Shown piece after piece: positions 7,534 to 16,026 of a DNA stretch of 64,000 nt. How positions within the stretch are numbered: position 1 is the stretch's first letter; every line of letters begins with the position of its first letter. A program made the translations under genes and the position numbers. Source of the stretch: an uncultured Christensenella sp. (GTDB taxonomy: Bacteria; Bacillota; Clostridia; Christensenellales; Borkfalkiaceae); assembly GCA_910578145.1 (NCBI GenBank), contig CAJTPJ010000002.1, positions 124,001 through 188,000 on the forward strand. The letters run 5' to 3'. Below the pieces are notes generated by a model that saw only the letters and a list, made by a program, of their open reading frames with translations, ran no database searches and had not been told where the DNA came from.

Positions 7534-9213
7534 TTATTTTTTAAACTGTGCTATAAGCTCGATAGCGTGCTGCCTTGCCGCCGCGGAATTAACGCTGCCC
7601 GCAAGCCGCACAATTTCGTCAATTTTTCTTTCTTCGTCCAGCCGTTCAACTTTCGTAACAGTTTTACCGCCTTCTTCTACCTTATATATAAGAAACTGCG
7701 CGTCGCTTGCCGCACAAACCTGCGGAAGATGGGAAACGGCTATAATCTGTGTGTCGCCCGATATTTTTATAAACTTGTCCGCCACGGTTTTTGCGGTAAA
7801 ACCGCTTATACCAGCGTCGATTTCATCAAATATATAAGTGGAAATGCCGTTTATATCTTTCAGACAAGTTTTTACCGCAAGCATAAACCGCGACATTTCA
7901 CCGCCGCTTATAACTTTACTTAAAGACTTTTGAGGTTCGCCCTTATTCGCAGAAAAAGTAAAGCAAATTTCATCCGAACCGTTAGCCGAGCTAAGATTAG
8001 CCGTGTTTTCATCGTACGGCTTAAAAGCAACGGCAAACTGCGCGTCAGGAATGTTAAGTGTTTTAAGCTCGTTTACAACCTCACCACAAAACTTTTCCGC
8101 CGCTTTTTTTCTTAAATCAGTAAGTTTTGCGCATAACGAATAAATTTTTTTATCGCATTTGGCAATTTCCGCGTTGCATTTTTCAACCGCCGCCGCACTG
8201 TCAGACAATAGCACGGATTTTTCTTTTATTTTGGCAAGGTATGAAAGAATTTCCGCCTCGTCCTGCCCGTATTTCTTTCTTAAATTCTTAATAAGCGTAA
8301 TTCTTTCGTCAATCTCTTCGGCTTCGCGCCCGTCAAATGCAACTTCGTCCAGCAGGTCGCCAACAGTTTCGGCAATATCAGAGATTTCCAATCCCACGCT
8401 TTCAAGCCGCTCTACAATTAGCGCGTAGTTTTCGCTTAACCGCGAAATACCGTTAACCGCGTGCTTTGCCGAAGAAATGCTGTCCGAACAGCCTCCGTCC
8501 GAGTCAAGCGCACACTTTACCTCGTTTAAAGCCGATAAAATTTTTTCGGTATTGGAAATAAGGTTTTGTTTTTCCCGCAGTTCGTCGTATTCTCCAACGC
8601 GCAACGCCGCTGTTTCAATTTCGTTTATCTGATAGTTTAGTAAATCAAGCTGTCTTTCGCGTTCTTCCGCGCTTCCTCCCAACTCTGAAATTTTAGTTTT
8701 ATGAGCGCGTTTTTGCGCAATTATTAAAGAAAGTTCTTCTTTTATAGAATTTGCCCCGTCGCCGAGCAACCCGTCAAGCACTTTTAGCTGGTTATCCTCG
8801 TTAAGTAAAAAGAAATGTTCGCTTTGCCCGTGCACATCCACGAGATGTTGGGTTACGGCTTTAAGCATAGACGCGGTAACTGTATTGCCGTTTATTTTTA
8901 TTCCGCCTTTACCGTCGGCATTAAGTTTTCTTGAAATTATAATATTTCCGTCGGATTCGATATCGTATCCGTTTAAAACGCCTATGACGGCGCTGTTTTC
9001 GTCAACTAAAAATTCGGCGCGCACAAAAAGTTCCTGCTCGCCGTATCTTATCATAGTTTTATCCGCCTTAGAGCCGAGTACGAAATTTATAGAATCCAAA
9101 ATAACCGACTTGCCCGAGCCCGTTTCACCGGACAAAATATTAAGTTTTCCGTCAAACTCTATATCCGCTTCGGAAATTAGCGCGACGTTTTTTACGTGCA
9201 ATCTCTGTAACAT
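7534..9213 (-). CDS. recN: DNA repair protein RecN
   Basis: A 559-residue SMC-like ATPase acting at double-strand breaks. Walker A is GETGSGKS near residue 30, followed by the ISGGEMSRFMLA signature (about 430) and Walker B with FDEIDAGISG (about 460). A central heptad-rich region (about 160-370) forms the short coiled coil. Length is normal. The start overlaps the argR stop by one base, placing it third in nadK-argR-recN. Confidence 0.96.
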   Translation of the reverse strand: MLQRLHVKNVALISEADIEFDGKLNILSGETGSGKSVILDSINFVLGSKADKTMIRYGEQELFVRAEFLVDENSAVIGVLNGYDIESDGNIIISRKLNADGKGGIKINGNTVTASMLKAVTQHLVDVHGQSEHFFLLNEDNQLKVLDGLLGDGANSIKEELSLIIAQKRAHKTKISELGGSAEERERQLDLLNYQINEIETAALRVGEYDELREKQNLISNTEKILSALNEVKCALDSDGGCSDSISSAKHAVNGISRLSENYALIVERLESVGLEISDIAETVGDLLDEVAFDGREAEEIDERITLIKNLRKKYGQDEAEILSYLAKIKEKSVLLSDSAAAVEKCNAEIAKCDKKIYSLCAKLTDLRKKAAEKFCGEVVNELKTLNIPDAQFAVAFKPYDENTANLSSANGSDEICFTFSANKGEPQKSLSKVISGGEMSRFMLAVKTCLKDINGISTYIFDEIDAGISGFTAKTVADKFIKISGDTQIIAVSHLPQVCAASDAQFLIYKVEEGGKTVTKVERLDEERKIDEIVRLAGSVNSAAARQHAIELIAQFKK

Positions 9214-9665
9214 CAGCTAAGATATTCTTTAAGTAAGTCAACCACTGCTTGCGTATGGTCGTTGCTGTCAACGACAATTAAAAGCGTATCGTCGCCCGCA
9301 ACGCTGCCGATAATGTCGTCGATATTAAGCGAATCAACGAATACGCCTACGGTAGAACCGTTGCCGCGCATAGTTTTAACGAGAATAAGGTTATTTGCCG
9401 CCCTAATCCCCAACACACAACCCTTGAAAAGGTTCGTCATACGGTTAGTAACGCTATCCACGTAGCTATCAAAACTTGCGTACTTATACTTTTTTTGACT
9501 GCCTGCCACTTTATAAAGTTTTAAATCCTTTACGTCGCGGGAAATAGTTGCCTGCGTAACGTTAAAATTAGCCTTTAAAAGCTCTTCACAAAGCTCTTCC
9601 TGCGTGTCTATTTCTTTGGTTGCAATAATTTCCAAAATCTTCTGTTGCCTTAACGACCTTTGCAT
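9213..9665 (-). CDS. argR: Arginine repressor ArgR
   Basis: A 150-residue transcription factor controlling arginine metabolism. The N-terminal winged helix has the recognition helix in VTQATISRDVKDLKL (about residues 37-51). The C-terminal oligomerisation and arginine-binding domain has GSVAGDDTLLIV (about 123-134). It overlaps nadK and recN by one base each. A candidate ARG box lies next to the operon promoter, consistent with autoregulation. Confidence 0.95.
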   Translation of the reverse strand: MQRSLRQQKILEIIATKEIDTQEELCEELLKANFNVTQATISRDVKDLKLYKVAGSQKKYKYASFDSYVDSVTNRMTNLFKGCVLGIRAANNLILVKTMRGNGSTVGVFVDSLNIDDIIGSVAGDDTLLIVVDSNDHTQAVVDLLKEYLS

Positions 9666-10468
9666 TATTTACTCCAAATATTTAATTTAATTAATAGTTT
9701 ATTAAAAAAATTTTTATCGTTTTTAGTTATGAACGTAACGCAATTTTCTCCTTTGGTTATGGTTACGCATTCGCCGTTGCTTACCTTAGCCACGGGCTTG
9801 CCGTCCGCAAGCATAATAAGCGGGGCGCTTACCTCAAAAGGGCACAGCTTTAAAACGGAGCCGTCGCTGAAAACCACGGGACGGGAATGCAACGAATGCG
9901 CGCATATCGGAGTGAGTATAAACGCGGATATGTCCGGCGCCAATACCGAACCACCCGCCGAAAGCGAATACGCTGTAGACCCTGTGGGTGTGCTTACTAT
10001 AATACCGTCCGAAGAAAAATTGTCCACCGTACTGCCGTCAATTTCGGCGTGTACGTTTACCGTGTTAGAAAAATTTTCGCCGTCCGTGCCGCGCTGTAAA
10101 ACCACGTCGTTTAGCGCGTAAAATTGCTTGCCTCCGCAACATATTTTCAAAGTGCTGCGGTTTTGCGTAAGATACTTACCGCTTTTTACAAGCTCTATCG
10201 CTTCGTCCAGCTTGTCCGGCTCGAATTCGGCTAAAAAGCCCATATGCCCGTAATTTACGCCAATAATTTTTACGTTGTACGTTGCGCATACGGTGGCAAC
10301 GTCAAGAATAGTCCCGTCGCCGCCAAGCACAAACAACACTTCAAGCAAAGCGATATCCTTTAAATCGTCCACCACTTCGCACCCCGTGCCGAACGCGCGG
10401 CTTATTTTATCAACGTACGGCGCACCGTCGGAAAAATATTTTTTATTTAAATATATTCCAACCTTCAT
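9665..10468 (-). CDS. nadK: NAD kinase
   Basis: A 267-residue NAD kinase that phosphorylates NAD to NADP. It shows GGDGTIL (about 56-62), the NYGHMGFLAEF segment, the conserved acidic NDVVL region and the glycine-rich DGIIVSTPTGSTAYSLSAGG. First gene of nadK-argR-recN. There is no Shine-Dalgarno, and a sigma-A -10 ends 7 nt before the ATG, so the mRNA may be leaderless. Confidence 0.95.
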   Translation of the reverse strand: MKVGIYLNKKYFSDGAPYVDKISRAFGTGCEVVDDLKDIALLEVLFVLGGDGTILDVATVCATYNVKIIGVNYGHMGFLAEFEPDKLDEAIELVKSGKYLTQNRSTLKICCGGKQFYALNDVVLQRGTDGENFSNTVNVHAEIDGSTVDNFSSDGIIVSTPTGSTAYSLSAGGSVLAPDISAFILTPICAHSLHSRPVVFSDGSVLKLCPFEVSAPLIMLADGKPVAKVSNGECVTITKGENCVTFITKNDKNFFNKLLIKLNIWSK

Positions 10469-10475
10469 AAAATGT

Positions 10476-10504
10476 ATTATATACTAATTTATTCAATAAT
10501 GCAA
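10476..10504 (-). promoter_or_regulatory. Sigma-A promoter of nadK-argR-recN
   Basis: TTGCAT (10499-10504), 17 nt, TATAAT (10476-10481), then 7 nt to the ATG. The -10 is perfect; the -35 matches three of six. Confidence 0.55.
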
Positions 10505-10519
10505 CAATTTTTATGCATA
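10505..10519 (-). promoter_or_regulatory. Candidate ARG box (ArgR operator)
   Basis: Minus-strand TATGCATAAAAATTG resembles the Bacillus ARG box half CATGAATAAAAATTC. It directly abuts the -35 of the operon that contains argR. Only one convincing box is seen. Confidence 0.35.
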
Positions 10520-10535
10520 TTTATTATTAATATAC

Positions 10536-10566
10536 AAAAAAATTCCGTTATTACAAAATAACGGAA
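10536..10566 (-). terminator. Intrinsic terminator at the tlyA stop
   Basis: A perfect 10 bp stem (10543-10552 with 10557-10566) and 4 nt loop, followed by seven T on the minus strand. The 3' end of tlyA lies inside the hairpin. Confidence 0.85.
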
Positions 10567-11306
10567 CTAATCAACTTATTTTCATCGGCAGGATTGCCGT
10601 CCTTTTCAAGCAAAATTACAAATTCTTTGTTCTTGCCTTTTACAATAGGCGCGTTGGTAAGCATTTGCGGTGCGAGCCCTACATTAGAAGCATATCCGCA
10701 AATTTTTTTAATAATTTTTTCGTGCGTCTTTTTGTCCTTAACTATGCCGTTTTTGCCTACGCTTCTGCTTTCGCACTCAAACTGCGGTTTAATAAGAGCA
10801 AAAACGATTCCGCCCGTCTCAAGTACGTCGGCTATGTTTTTTAAAACGTAAGTTAACGAAATAAAACTAACGTCTATAACCACGCCGTCAATTTTGTCCG
10901 AAAACACTTCGCGGGTAAGTCCTCTCGCGTTAAAATTGTCGATAACTACAACGTTTTGGGACAACAAGGACTTATCAAGTTGGCTTTCGCCAACGTCTAT
11001 GCAATATACTTTTTTTGCGCCGTTTTTTAAAAGACAGTCGGTAAACCCGCCCGTACTTGCGCCTATATCCGCAAAAATTTTACCGCTTATCGGGTAGCCG
11101 AAATCCTTTAAAGCTTTGGAAAGTTTAAAACCGCCCGCAGAAACGTAATCTTCCTCCGCACGGTTAACCGTTACGTCGTCGCCGTCCTTTACAACGTACG
11201 AAGACTGCACGGGCTTTCCGTTTACGAGTACCAAACCTTTTTCAATAGCGGCGGCGGCTTTAGTGCGCGAACCAAGTTTTACGGCAAGAAATTTATCTAT
11301 TCTCAT
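10551..11306 (-). CDS. tlyA: TlyA family rRNA 2'-O-methyltransferase
   Basis: A 251-residue enzyme with an N-terminal S4 RNA-binding domain (MRIDKFL...GLVLVNGKPV, residues 1-60) and a Rossmann methyltransferase domain with the SAM-binding DIGASTGGFTDCLL (about 80-93). Homologues 2'-O-methylate 16S and/or 23S rRNA, which affects capreomycin susceptibility. The start overlaps dxs by 14 nt. Its own terminator ends the ispA/oapA-dxs-tlyA transcript before nadK. Confidence 0.92.
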   Translation of the reverse strand: MRIDKFLAVKLGSRTKAAAAIEKGLVLVNGKPVQSSYVVKDGDDVTVNRAEEDYVSAGGFKLSKALKDFGYPISGKIFADIGASTGGFTDCLLKNGAKKVYCIDVGESQLDKSLLSQNVVVIDNFNARGLTREVFSDKIDGVVIDVSFISLTYVLKNIADVLETGGIVFALIKPQFECESRSVGKNGIVKDKKTHEKIIKKICGYASNVGLAPQMLTNAPIVKGKNKEFVILLEKDGNPADENKLISSVIL

Positions 11307-13023
11307 TAGACTTTACGTACTCTGCTATCGCCTGCGCGCTTAAGCCAAATTCTTCCATTAACTCCATTACCCCGCCCTGCGGAATAAATTGGTCGTTATA
11401 TGCAAAATTTTTAATTTCTTTATGCTTTCCGGCAAAATAAGTATTTATTGCGGAACCGAAACCGCCCGCAAGTATATTGTCCTCAACGGTAATTACGCTT
11501 CGTTCTATCAGTCCGTCCAAAAGTCCGAAGTCCAACGGTTTTACAAACCTTGCGTTTACAACGGAAACAAAAATATTTAATTGTTGCAACGCTTTAGCCG
11601 CGTCGTATGCGCACGACAAAGCGCGTTCGCCGCAGGCGAGAATTACGTAATTCCCATCGTTTTTAATTAAATATTCCCATTTACCCGCAACAATCTCCGT
11701 GTGCGGCTCAAAACTTCTTGAACCGGCGCGCGGATAGCGGATTGCCAGAGGCGCGTTAAAATCTGCGCTGAATTCAATCATTTTTTCAAATTCTTCCACG
11801 TCCTTCGGCACTGCGACGGTAAGGTTTGGTATCATACTTAAAAAGGACAAATCAAACACGCCCTGATGCGTTTCACCATCCGCACCCGAAATACCCGCCC
11901 TGTCCACGCAAAGCGTAACGGGCAAATTCTGCTCGCAGATATCTATAATAATTTCGTCGAAAGACCTTTGCAAAAAGGTTGAGTATACGGCGTAATAAGG
12001 TTTAAGCCCTTCCGTTGCCATAGACGCGCAAAGTATGGTTGCGTGCTCCTCGCATATTCCGACGTCAACCGAACGGTTGGGGAACTTTTCAAAAAACGGC
12101 GATAGCCCCAAAGACGAAGTCATAGCGGCGGTTACCGCAACTATTCTGCCGTCTTTTTCAGCAAGCCTGGTCAAAGTTTTTCCAAGCACCTCGGAGTACT
12201 CGGTTTCCCTCTTCCCCCCGTTTGAAATGCCGTGCGTGGCTTCGGGATTCTCTTCGCAGAAAGCATAACCCTTGCCCTTTTTGGTCATAACGTGTAAAAT
12301 TACCGATTGCGTTTTTAACCGCTGTTTAACTTCGGTAAGTTTAGCAATCATTTTTTCAAGGTCGTTGCCGTCGTAAACGCCGTCGTACGCAAAACCAAAT
12401 CTCTCAAAAATGCCAGCGTGCTTAGCGTTTTTGGCTTTTTGCGCGTCGTCACGGCTTAAAAGTTCAAGATATTCGTGCATACTGCCAACCGTAGGCGCAA
12501 TAGACATACCGTTGTCGTTCAGCACTAACAAAACTTTGGTGTTAAGCAATCTTAAACTGTTAAACGCTTCGTAAATAAGCCCGTTATTAAACGAGCCGTC
12601 GCCTATTAACGCTATAACGTTAAAATCTTCGCCCTTGATATCGCGCGCTTTCGCTATACCCAACGCCGCGGAAACCGAAGTGCCCGCGTGCCCGACGTTA
12701 TAGCAATCAAACTCGCTTTCCTCGCGCTTGGGAAAGCCCGAAATGCCGCCTTTTTGGCGGATTGTAGAAAATTTTTCGTATCTGCCCGTAAGTAATTTAT
12801 GCGTGTAGCACTGATGCCCCACGTCGAATACGAGTTTATCTTTTGGAAAATCGAACACGTAATTGAGCGCGACTATAAGTTCGACCGTGCCGAGATTAGA
12901 AGAAAGATGCCCCCCGTTTTTAAATACCGTTGCGGTAATAAGTTCACGCGCTTCTTCACAAAGCGCAAGCAACTGTTTAAGGGACATTTCTTTAAGTTGT
13001 TTTACGGTAATATTTTCAAGCAT
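11293..13023 (-). CDS. dxs: 1-deoxy-D-xylulose-5-phosphate synthase
   Basis: First enzyme of the MEP isoprenoid pathway; it joins pyruvate and glyceraldehyde 3-phosphate using thiamine diphosphate. Motifs are GGHLSSNLG near the N-terminus, the ThDP/Mg site GDGSFNNGLIYEAFN (about 140), and the transketolase-like DRAGISGADGETHQG (about 370). At 576 residues it is about 40 shorter than most homologues, from compact linkers. A good Shine-Dalgarno (AAAGGA) precedes the ATG, which overlaps the oapA stop by one base. Confidence 0.95.
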   Translation of the reverse strand: MLENITVKQLKEMSLKQLLALCEEARELITATVFKNGGHLSSNLGTVELIVALNYVFDFPKDKLVFDVGHQCYTHKLLTGRYEKFSTIRQKGGISGFPKREESEFDCYNVGHAGTSVSAALGIAKARDIKGEDFNVIALIGDGSFNNGLIYEAFNSLRLLNTKVLLVLNDNGMSIAPTVGSMHEYLELLSRDDAQKAKNAKHAGIFERFGFAYDGVYDGNDLEKMIAKLTEVKQRLKTQSVILHVMTKKGKGYAFCEENPEATHGISNGGKRETEYSEVLGKTLTRLAEKDGRIVAVTAAMTSSLGLSPFFEKFPNRSVDVGICEEHATILCASMATEGLKPYYAVYSTFLQRSFDEIIIDICEQNLPVTLCVDRAGISGADGETHQGVFDLSFLSMIPNLTVAVPKDVEEFEKMIEFSADFNAPLAIRYPRAGSRSFEPHTEIVAGKWEYLIKNDGNYVILACGERALSCAYDAAKALQQLNIFVSVVNARFVKPLDFGLLDGLIERSVITVEDNILAGGFGSAINTYFAGKHKEIKNFAYNDQFIPQGGVMELMEEFGLSAQAIAEYVKSNENR

Positions 13024-13658
13024 TACCTTTCCTTTATAAAAAACGTAGTAAACCGCGCGAAACCAAAGACTATTTGTCTATTAAAAGTAACTGCAAAGTG
13101 TTTAAAAAGCGCCTTTCCGCCTACCGTCAACGCGCCGATAACCGCGCTTATGAGAATTGAAGCAATAAGTTTGCCGGTACTGCCTGCCGAAGCCATATGC
13201 ACAACCAACGCTGCGCCCGCAGCACCGCTTACTATGCCGCAAATATCGCCTATAACGTCGGCGAAAATGCTGGAAAGTTTGCTGGCGTTTCTGCAAAAAG
13301 TTACCGCGCGTTTAGCGCCCTTTATCTTTTTGGACGCCATAGCGTGGTATGCTTCCGGACTGCACGACATTATTGCGTTGGCTAAAACGTCGCAGGTAAT
13401 ATTTAAAATCAATAAAATAAAAAGAACCAATACGCATACAAACGCTTCGCTGTCCTTAACCGCTACTTCAGTTAGAAAACTGAACACGACGGTAAGTGCA
13501 AACGACAGAAAAAATACGCTTATACCCCATATCAGCCAGGCATACTTTTTAAGTTTTTTGTTCTTTTTTTTCTTTTTACGAACGGGTTTACTCGGCGGTT
13601 TTTCGCCGCTTTCTTTGCTTTCGTTAATTGAGCTAAAAATTTCAGTATCGTTATCCAT
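13023..13658 (-). CDS. oapA: OLE-associated membrane protein OapA (candidate)
   Basis: A ~211-residue protein with a lysine-rich cytoplasmic N-terminus (about residues 20-42, KKKKKNKKLKK) and about four membrane segments (roughly 43-65, 78-98, 138-160, 164-186). OapA is the membrane partner of OLE RNA, often annotated as a CorB-like transporter, and is usually encoded immediately downstream of the RNA next to isoprenoid genes. Here it directly follows a ~590 nt non-coding RNA candidate and precedes dxs. I start at the ATG at 13658; a TTG three codons upstream is in the terminator tail. No ribosome binding site is seen. The call depends on context. Confidence 0.75.
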   Translation of the reverse strand: MDNDTEIFSSINESKESGEKPPSKPVRKKKKKNKKLKKYAWLIWGISVFFLSFALTVVFSFLTEVAVKDSEAFVCVLVLFILLILNITCDVLANAIMSCSPEAYHAMASKKIKGAKRAVTFCRNASKLSSIFADVIGDICGIVSGAAGAALVVHMASAGSTGKLIASILISAVIGALTVGGKALFKHFAVTFNRQIVFGFARFTTFFIKER

Positions 13659-13664
13659 AATAAT

Positions 13665-13693
13665 CAAAAAAGAATACGCACTTTCCGTGCGTA
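13665..13693 (-). terminator. Intrinsic terminator at the 3' end of the OLE RNA candidate
   Basis: A 7 bp stem (13675-13681 with 13687-13693), 5 nt loop, then TTCTTTTTT on the minus strand, immediately before oapA. It would release the RNA while allowing some read-through into oapA-dxs-tlyA. Confidence 0.75.
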
Positions 13694-14257
13694 AAAAAAC
13701 AATTTAGTGGTTTATATTAAATAAACTTTGCGGCTTAGGTCCGGTAGGATTTCCCCCGGTCTCACCCCCCGTCGCCGAGGAGGCAGTTTCCTTTTAAGAG
13801 CCCGAATACTTGCGTACGACCGAATTACCACTTAGTCCACACTGTAATCTCTAATATAATGACAGTCTAGAAGCTTTCCTTGGCAATGCACACTGACCTA
13901 ATCCTCTTTTGCAAAAAACAATTTCAAACAGCAATAGACGCGCCCCGTCCGGCCGAACGGAATACGTCGTGGTTCTGTTATCCGCTGTTATCACTCAAGG
14001 CAGGCTACTCTGTACCAAACTTTCGTCTGATAGCAGGTTTACACGCGGCAGCGTTAATGCCGACGCGCCTCCACGGAAAATGGGGGGGGCTACGGTATGC
14101 CGTTACCTAGCTCCCATAATCCTTTACTCCCAGCATTCACCCACTTTTGGCAAAGCAAGCAAACACCAGAAACTTCATCGATATGCCCTTTAACGGTATT
14201 TTACCCCCGTCTTCGTATCAATGCTGATTGACTAGAATACTGCACCACTATTTCGTT
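13665..14257 (-). ncRNA. OLE RNA (ornate, large, extremophilic RNA) candidate
   Basis: This ~590 nt stretch has no credible protein gene on either strand, is richer in G and C than nearby intergenic DNA, and contains several GC-rich complementary segments plus a run of eight C on the RNA strand. It sits between ispA and a K-rich multi-pass membrane gene followed by dxs, which is the known location of OLE RNA relative to oapA in Firmicutes. Length matches the class (about 600 nt). It has its own perfect sigma-A promoter and an intrinsic terminator. OLE RNA forms an abundant membrane-bound ribonucleoprotein linked to stress tolerance. I did not run a covariance model; the call rests on synteny, size and architecture. 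Confidence 0.82.
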
Positions 14258-14263
14258 TTAACT

Positions 14264-14292
14264 ATTATATCATATATATGCTTATATGTCAA
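14264..14292 (-). promoter_or_regulatory. Perfect-consensus sigma-A promoter of the OLE RNA candidate
   Basis: TTGACA (14287-14292), 17 nt spacer, TATAAT (14264-14269): 12 of 12 consensus bases. It begins 7 nt past the ispA stop and points to a transcription start near 14257. It is the strongest promoter in the window, as expected for an abundant RNA. Confidence 0.92.
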
Positions 14293-14299
14293 TTTTTTT

Positions 14300-15175
14300 T
14301 CAACTCTTTCGTCCGCGTACGAAATCCACGAACTGTAACAAAAATTCCCTGTCGCCGTCAATACCCTCCAAAAGAGTGCGGCAACGCTCGGCAAGTACGT
14401 CCGCCCGCAGCTTTGCGCCGTCAAGCCCGTAAAGATTAACGGAGGTGTATTTTTCCTCTTTACCGTCTTTACCTACGCTTTTGCCCAAGTTTTCAAAGCT
14501 GCCCTCAACGTCGAGAATATCGTCGGTTATCTGGAAAAGCAACCCCAAATCCCTGCCGAAAGTTTTAAGCTCCGAATAGCACCTGCCGCCGCCTAAAATG
14601 CTGGGCACGACCACGGGCGCGGTTAAAAGTTTTCCCGTTTTGTTTTCATAAATAAAATTTAGCGTAGCTTCGTTAAAATTTTTATCGTGCTCGTGCATAA
14701 GGTCGGCGGATTGTCCCGCAATCATACCGTAAACTCCGGCGCAGTCACATATAAACTCCGCGGCGGAAACAAATTCAACACCCTTTCTGCATTCTTTAAG
14801 CAACACCGAATACGCAGTATTTAAAAGCCCGTCGCCCGCAAGCACTGCATTGCCCACGCCGAAAACCTTGTGGTTTGAAGGTCTGCCGCGGCGAAAATCG
14901 TCGTCGTCCATTTCGGGCAAGTCGTCGTGAATAAGCGAATAAGTGTGTATAAGCTCTATTGCCAGCGCAAAATTGCTTACCTTGCGCTTGTCCACGCCCA
15001 GCATATCCGAAACAGCCAGCGCTAGTACGGGGCGGACGCGCTTGCCGCCTGAATCCAAGCTATATTTCAAGCTGTCGCACAATATCTGCGGGCGGCAGTC
15101 CAGATTATCGCAAAATAATTTCAGCGTTCTGTCAAAATCTTCAAGATAGCCGTTATATTTTTCTTTAAAATCCAA
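14300..15175 (-). CDS. ispA: Polyprenyl (geranylgeranyl/farnesyl) diphosphate synthase
   Basis: A 291-residue trans-prenyltransferase adding isopentenyl diphosphate to allylic diphosphates. The first aspartate-rich motif DDLPEMDDDDFRRGRPS (about 80-96) and the second, DDILD (about 214-218), are intact, as is the KTGKL segment. It lies 2 nt after folD. With dxs it supplies the isoprenoid pathway. The exact chain length cannot be told from sequence alone. Confidence 0.94.
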   Translation of the reverse strand: MDFKEKYNGYLEDFDRTLKLFCDNLDCRPQILCDSLKYSLDSGGKRVRPVLALAVSDMLGVDKRKVSNFALAIELIHTYSLIHDDLPEMDDDDFRRGRPSNHKVFGVGNAVLAGDGLLNTAYSVLLKECRKGVEFVSAAEFICDCAGVYGMIAGQSADLMHEHDKNFNEATLNFIYENKTGKLLTAPVVVPSILGGGRCYSELKTFGRDLGLLFQITDDILDVEGSFENLGKSVGKDGKEEKYTSVNLYGLDGAKLRADVLAERCRTLLEGIDGDREFLLQFVDFVRGRKS

Positions 15176-15177
15176 AA

Positions 15178-16026
15178 TTATCTCCTGAAAAGCGCCGCCT
15201 GCAACGTATTATACATAAGCATAGTTATGGTCATAGGCCCTACGCCGCCCGGAACGGGCGTGATATACGAACACTTTTCTTTTACGTTTTCAAAATCAAC
15301 GTCGCCGCAAAGTTTCCCCTCTTCGTCACGGTTCATACCAACGTCTATAACCACCGCACTCTCTTTAACCATATCGGCGGTAATAAATTTGGGTTTGCCT
15401 ACGGCAGCCACCAAAATATCCGCTTTAAGGCACTCATCTTTTAAATTTTCCGTTTTGCTGTGGCAAACGGTTACGGTTGCGTCGGCGTTTAAAAGCAACA
15501 GAGCCATTGGCTTGCCCACTACGTTTGAACGCCCTACTACCACCGCGCGCTTGCCTTTTACGGCTATGCCTAAGGCTTTAAGCATTTGCATAATACCGTT
15601 GGGAGTACAGGCTACGAGGCACTTTTCGCCCATTGCCAAATTGCCCATATTTTCCGCCGAAAAGCCGTCTACGTCCTTGGCGGTAGGAATCAACGAAAGC
15701 ACCTTAGACCCCGATATATGTTGCGGTAACGGCAGTTGGACTAGTATTCCGTCCACGTTTTCATCAGCGGCAAGCCCAGCTACCAGTTGCTCCAAATCCG
15801 CCTGCGAAACCGTTGCGGGAAGGTAAAAAGCAAAGGACTTTATGCCCACTTCTTCGCACGCTTTTATCTTGTTGCGAACGTAGATTGCAGAAGCGGGATT
15901 TTCACCGACCATAACTACCGCAAGCCCTACTTCACGCCTGTATTTACGCCTATATCCTTCCGCTTCCGCCTTAATTGATTTACGCATATCCGCGGATATC
16001 TTTTTTCCGTCGATTATATTAAACAC
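15178..16026 (-). CDS. folD: Methylenetetrahydrofolate dehydrogenase/cyclohydrolase
   Basis: A 282-residue bifunctional enzyme interconverting 5,10-methylene-, methenyl- and 10-formyl-THF. The catalytic region is YVRNKIKACEEVGI with the key lysine near residue 55. PTAKDVDGF (about 134) and the NADP-binding GRSNVVGKPMALLL (about 165) follow. It overlaps nusB by 8 nt. In many relatives xseA/xseB lie between folD and ispA; they are absent here. Confidence 0.95.
   Translation of the reverse strand: MFNIIDGKKISADMRKSIKAEAEGYRRKYRREVGLAVVMVGENPASAIYVRNKIKACEEVGIKSFAFYLPATVSQADLEQLVAGLAADENVDGILVQLPLPQHISGSKVLSLIPTAKDVDGFSAENMGNLAMGEKCLVACTPNGIMQMLKALGIAVKGKRAVVVGRSNVVGKPMALLLLNADATVTVCHSKTENLKDECLKADILVAAVGKPKFITADMVKESAVVIDVGMNRDEEGKLCGDVDFENVKEKCSYITPVPGGVGPMTITMLMYNTLQAALFRR

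Noticed and set aside
13880..14193. Short overlapping reading frames on the plus strand within the OLE region
   Set aside because: They lack ribosome binding sites, have atypical composition and disagree with the strong minus-strand promoter and terminator; they are shadows of a structured RNA.
13665..14257. tmRNA, 6S RNA or a group II intron as identity of the ~590 nt RNA
   Set aside because: No tRNA-like ends with CCA or tag frame, length too great for 6S, no intron 5' GUGYG start or domain V pattern noticed.
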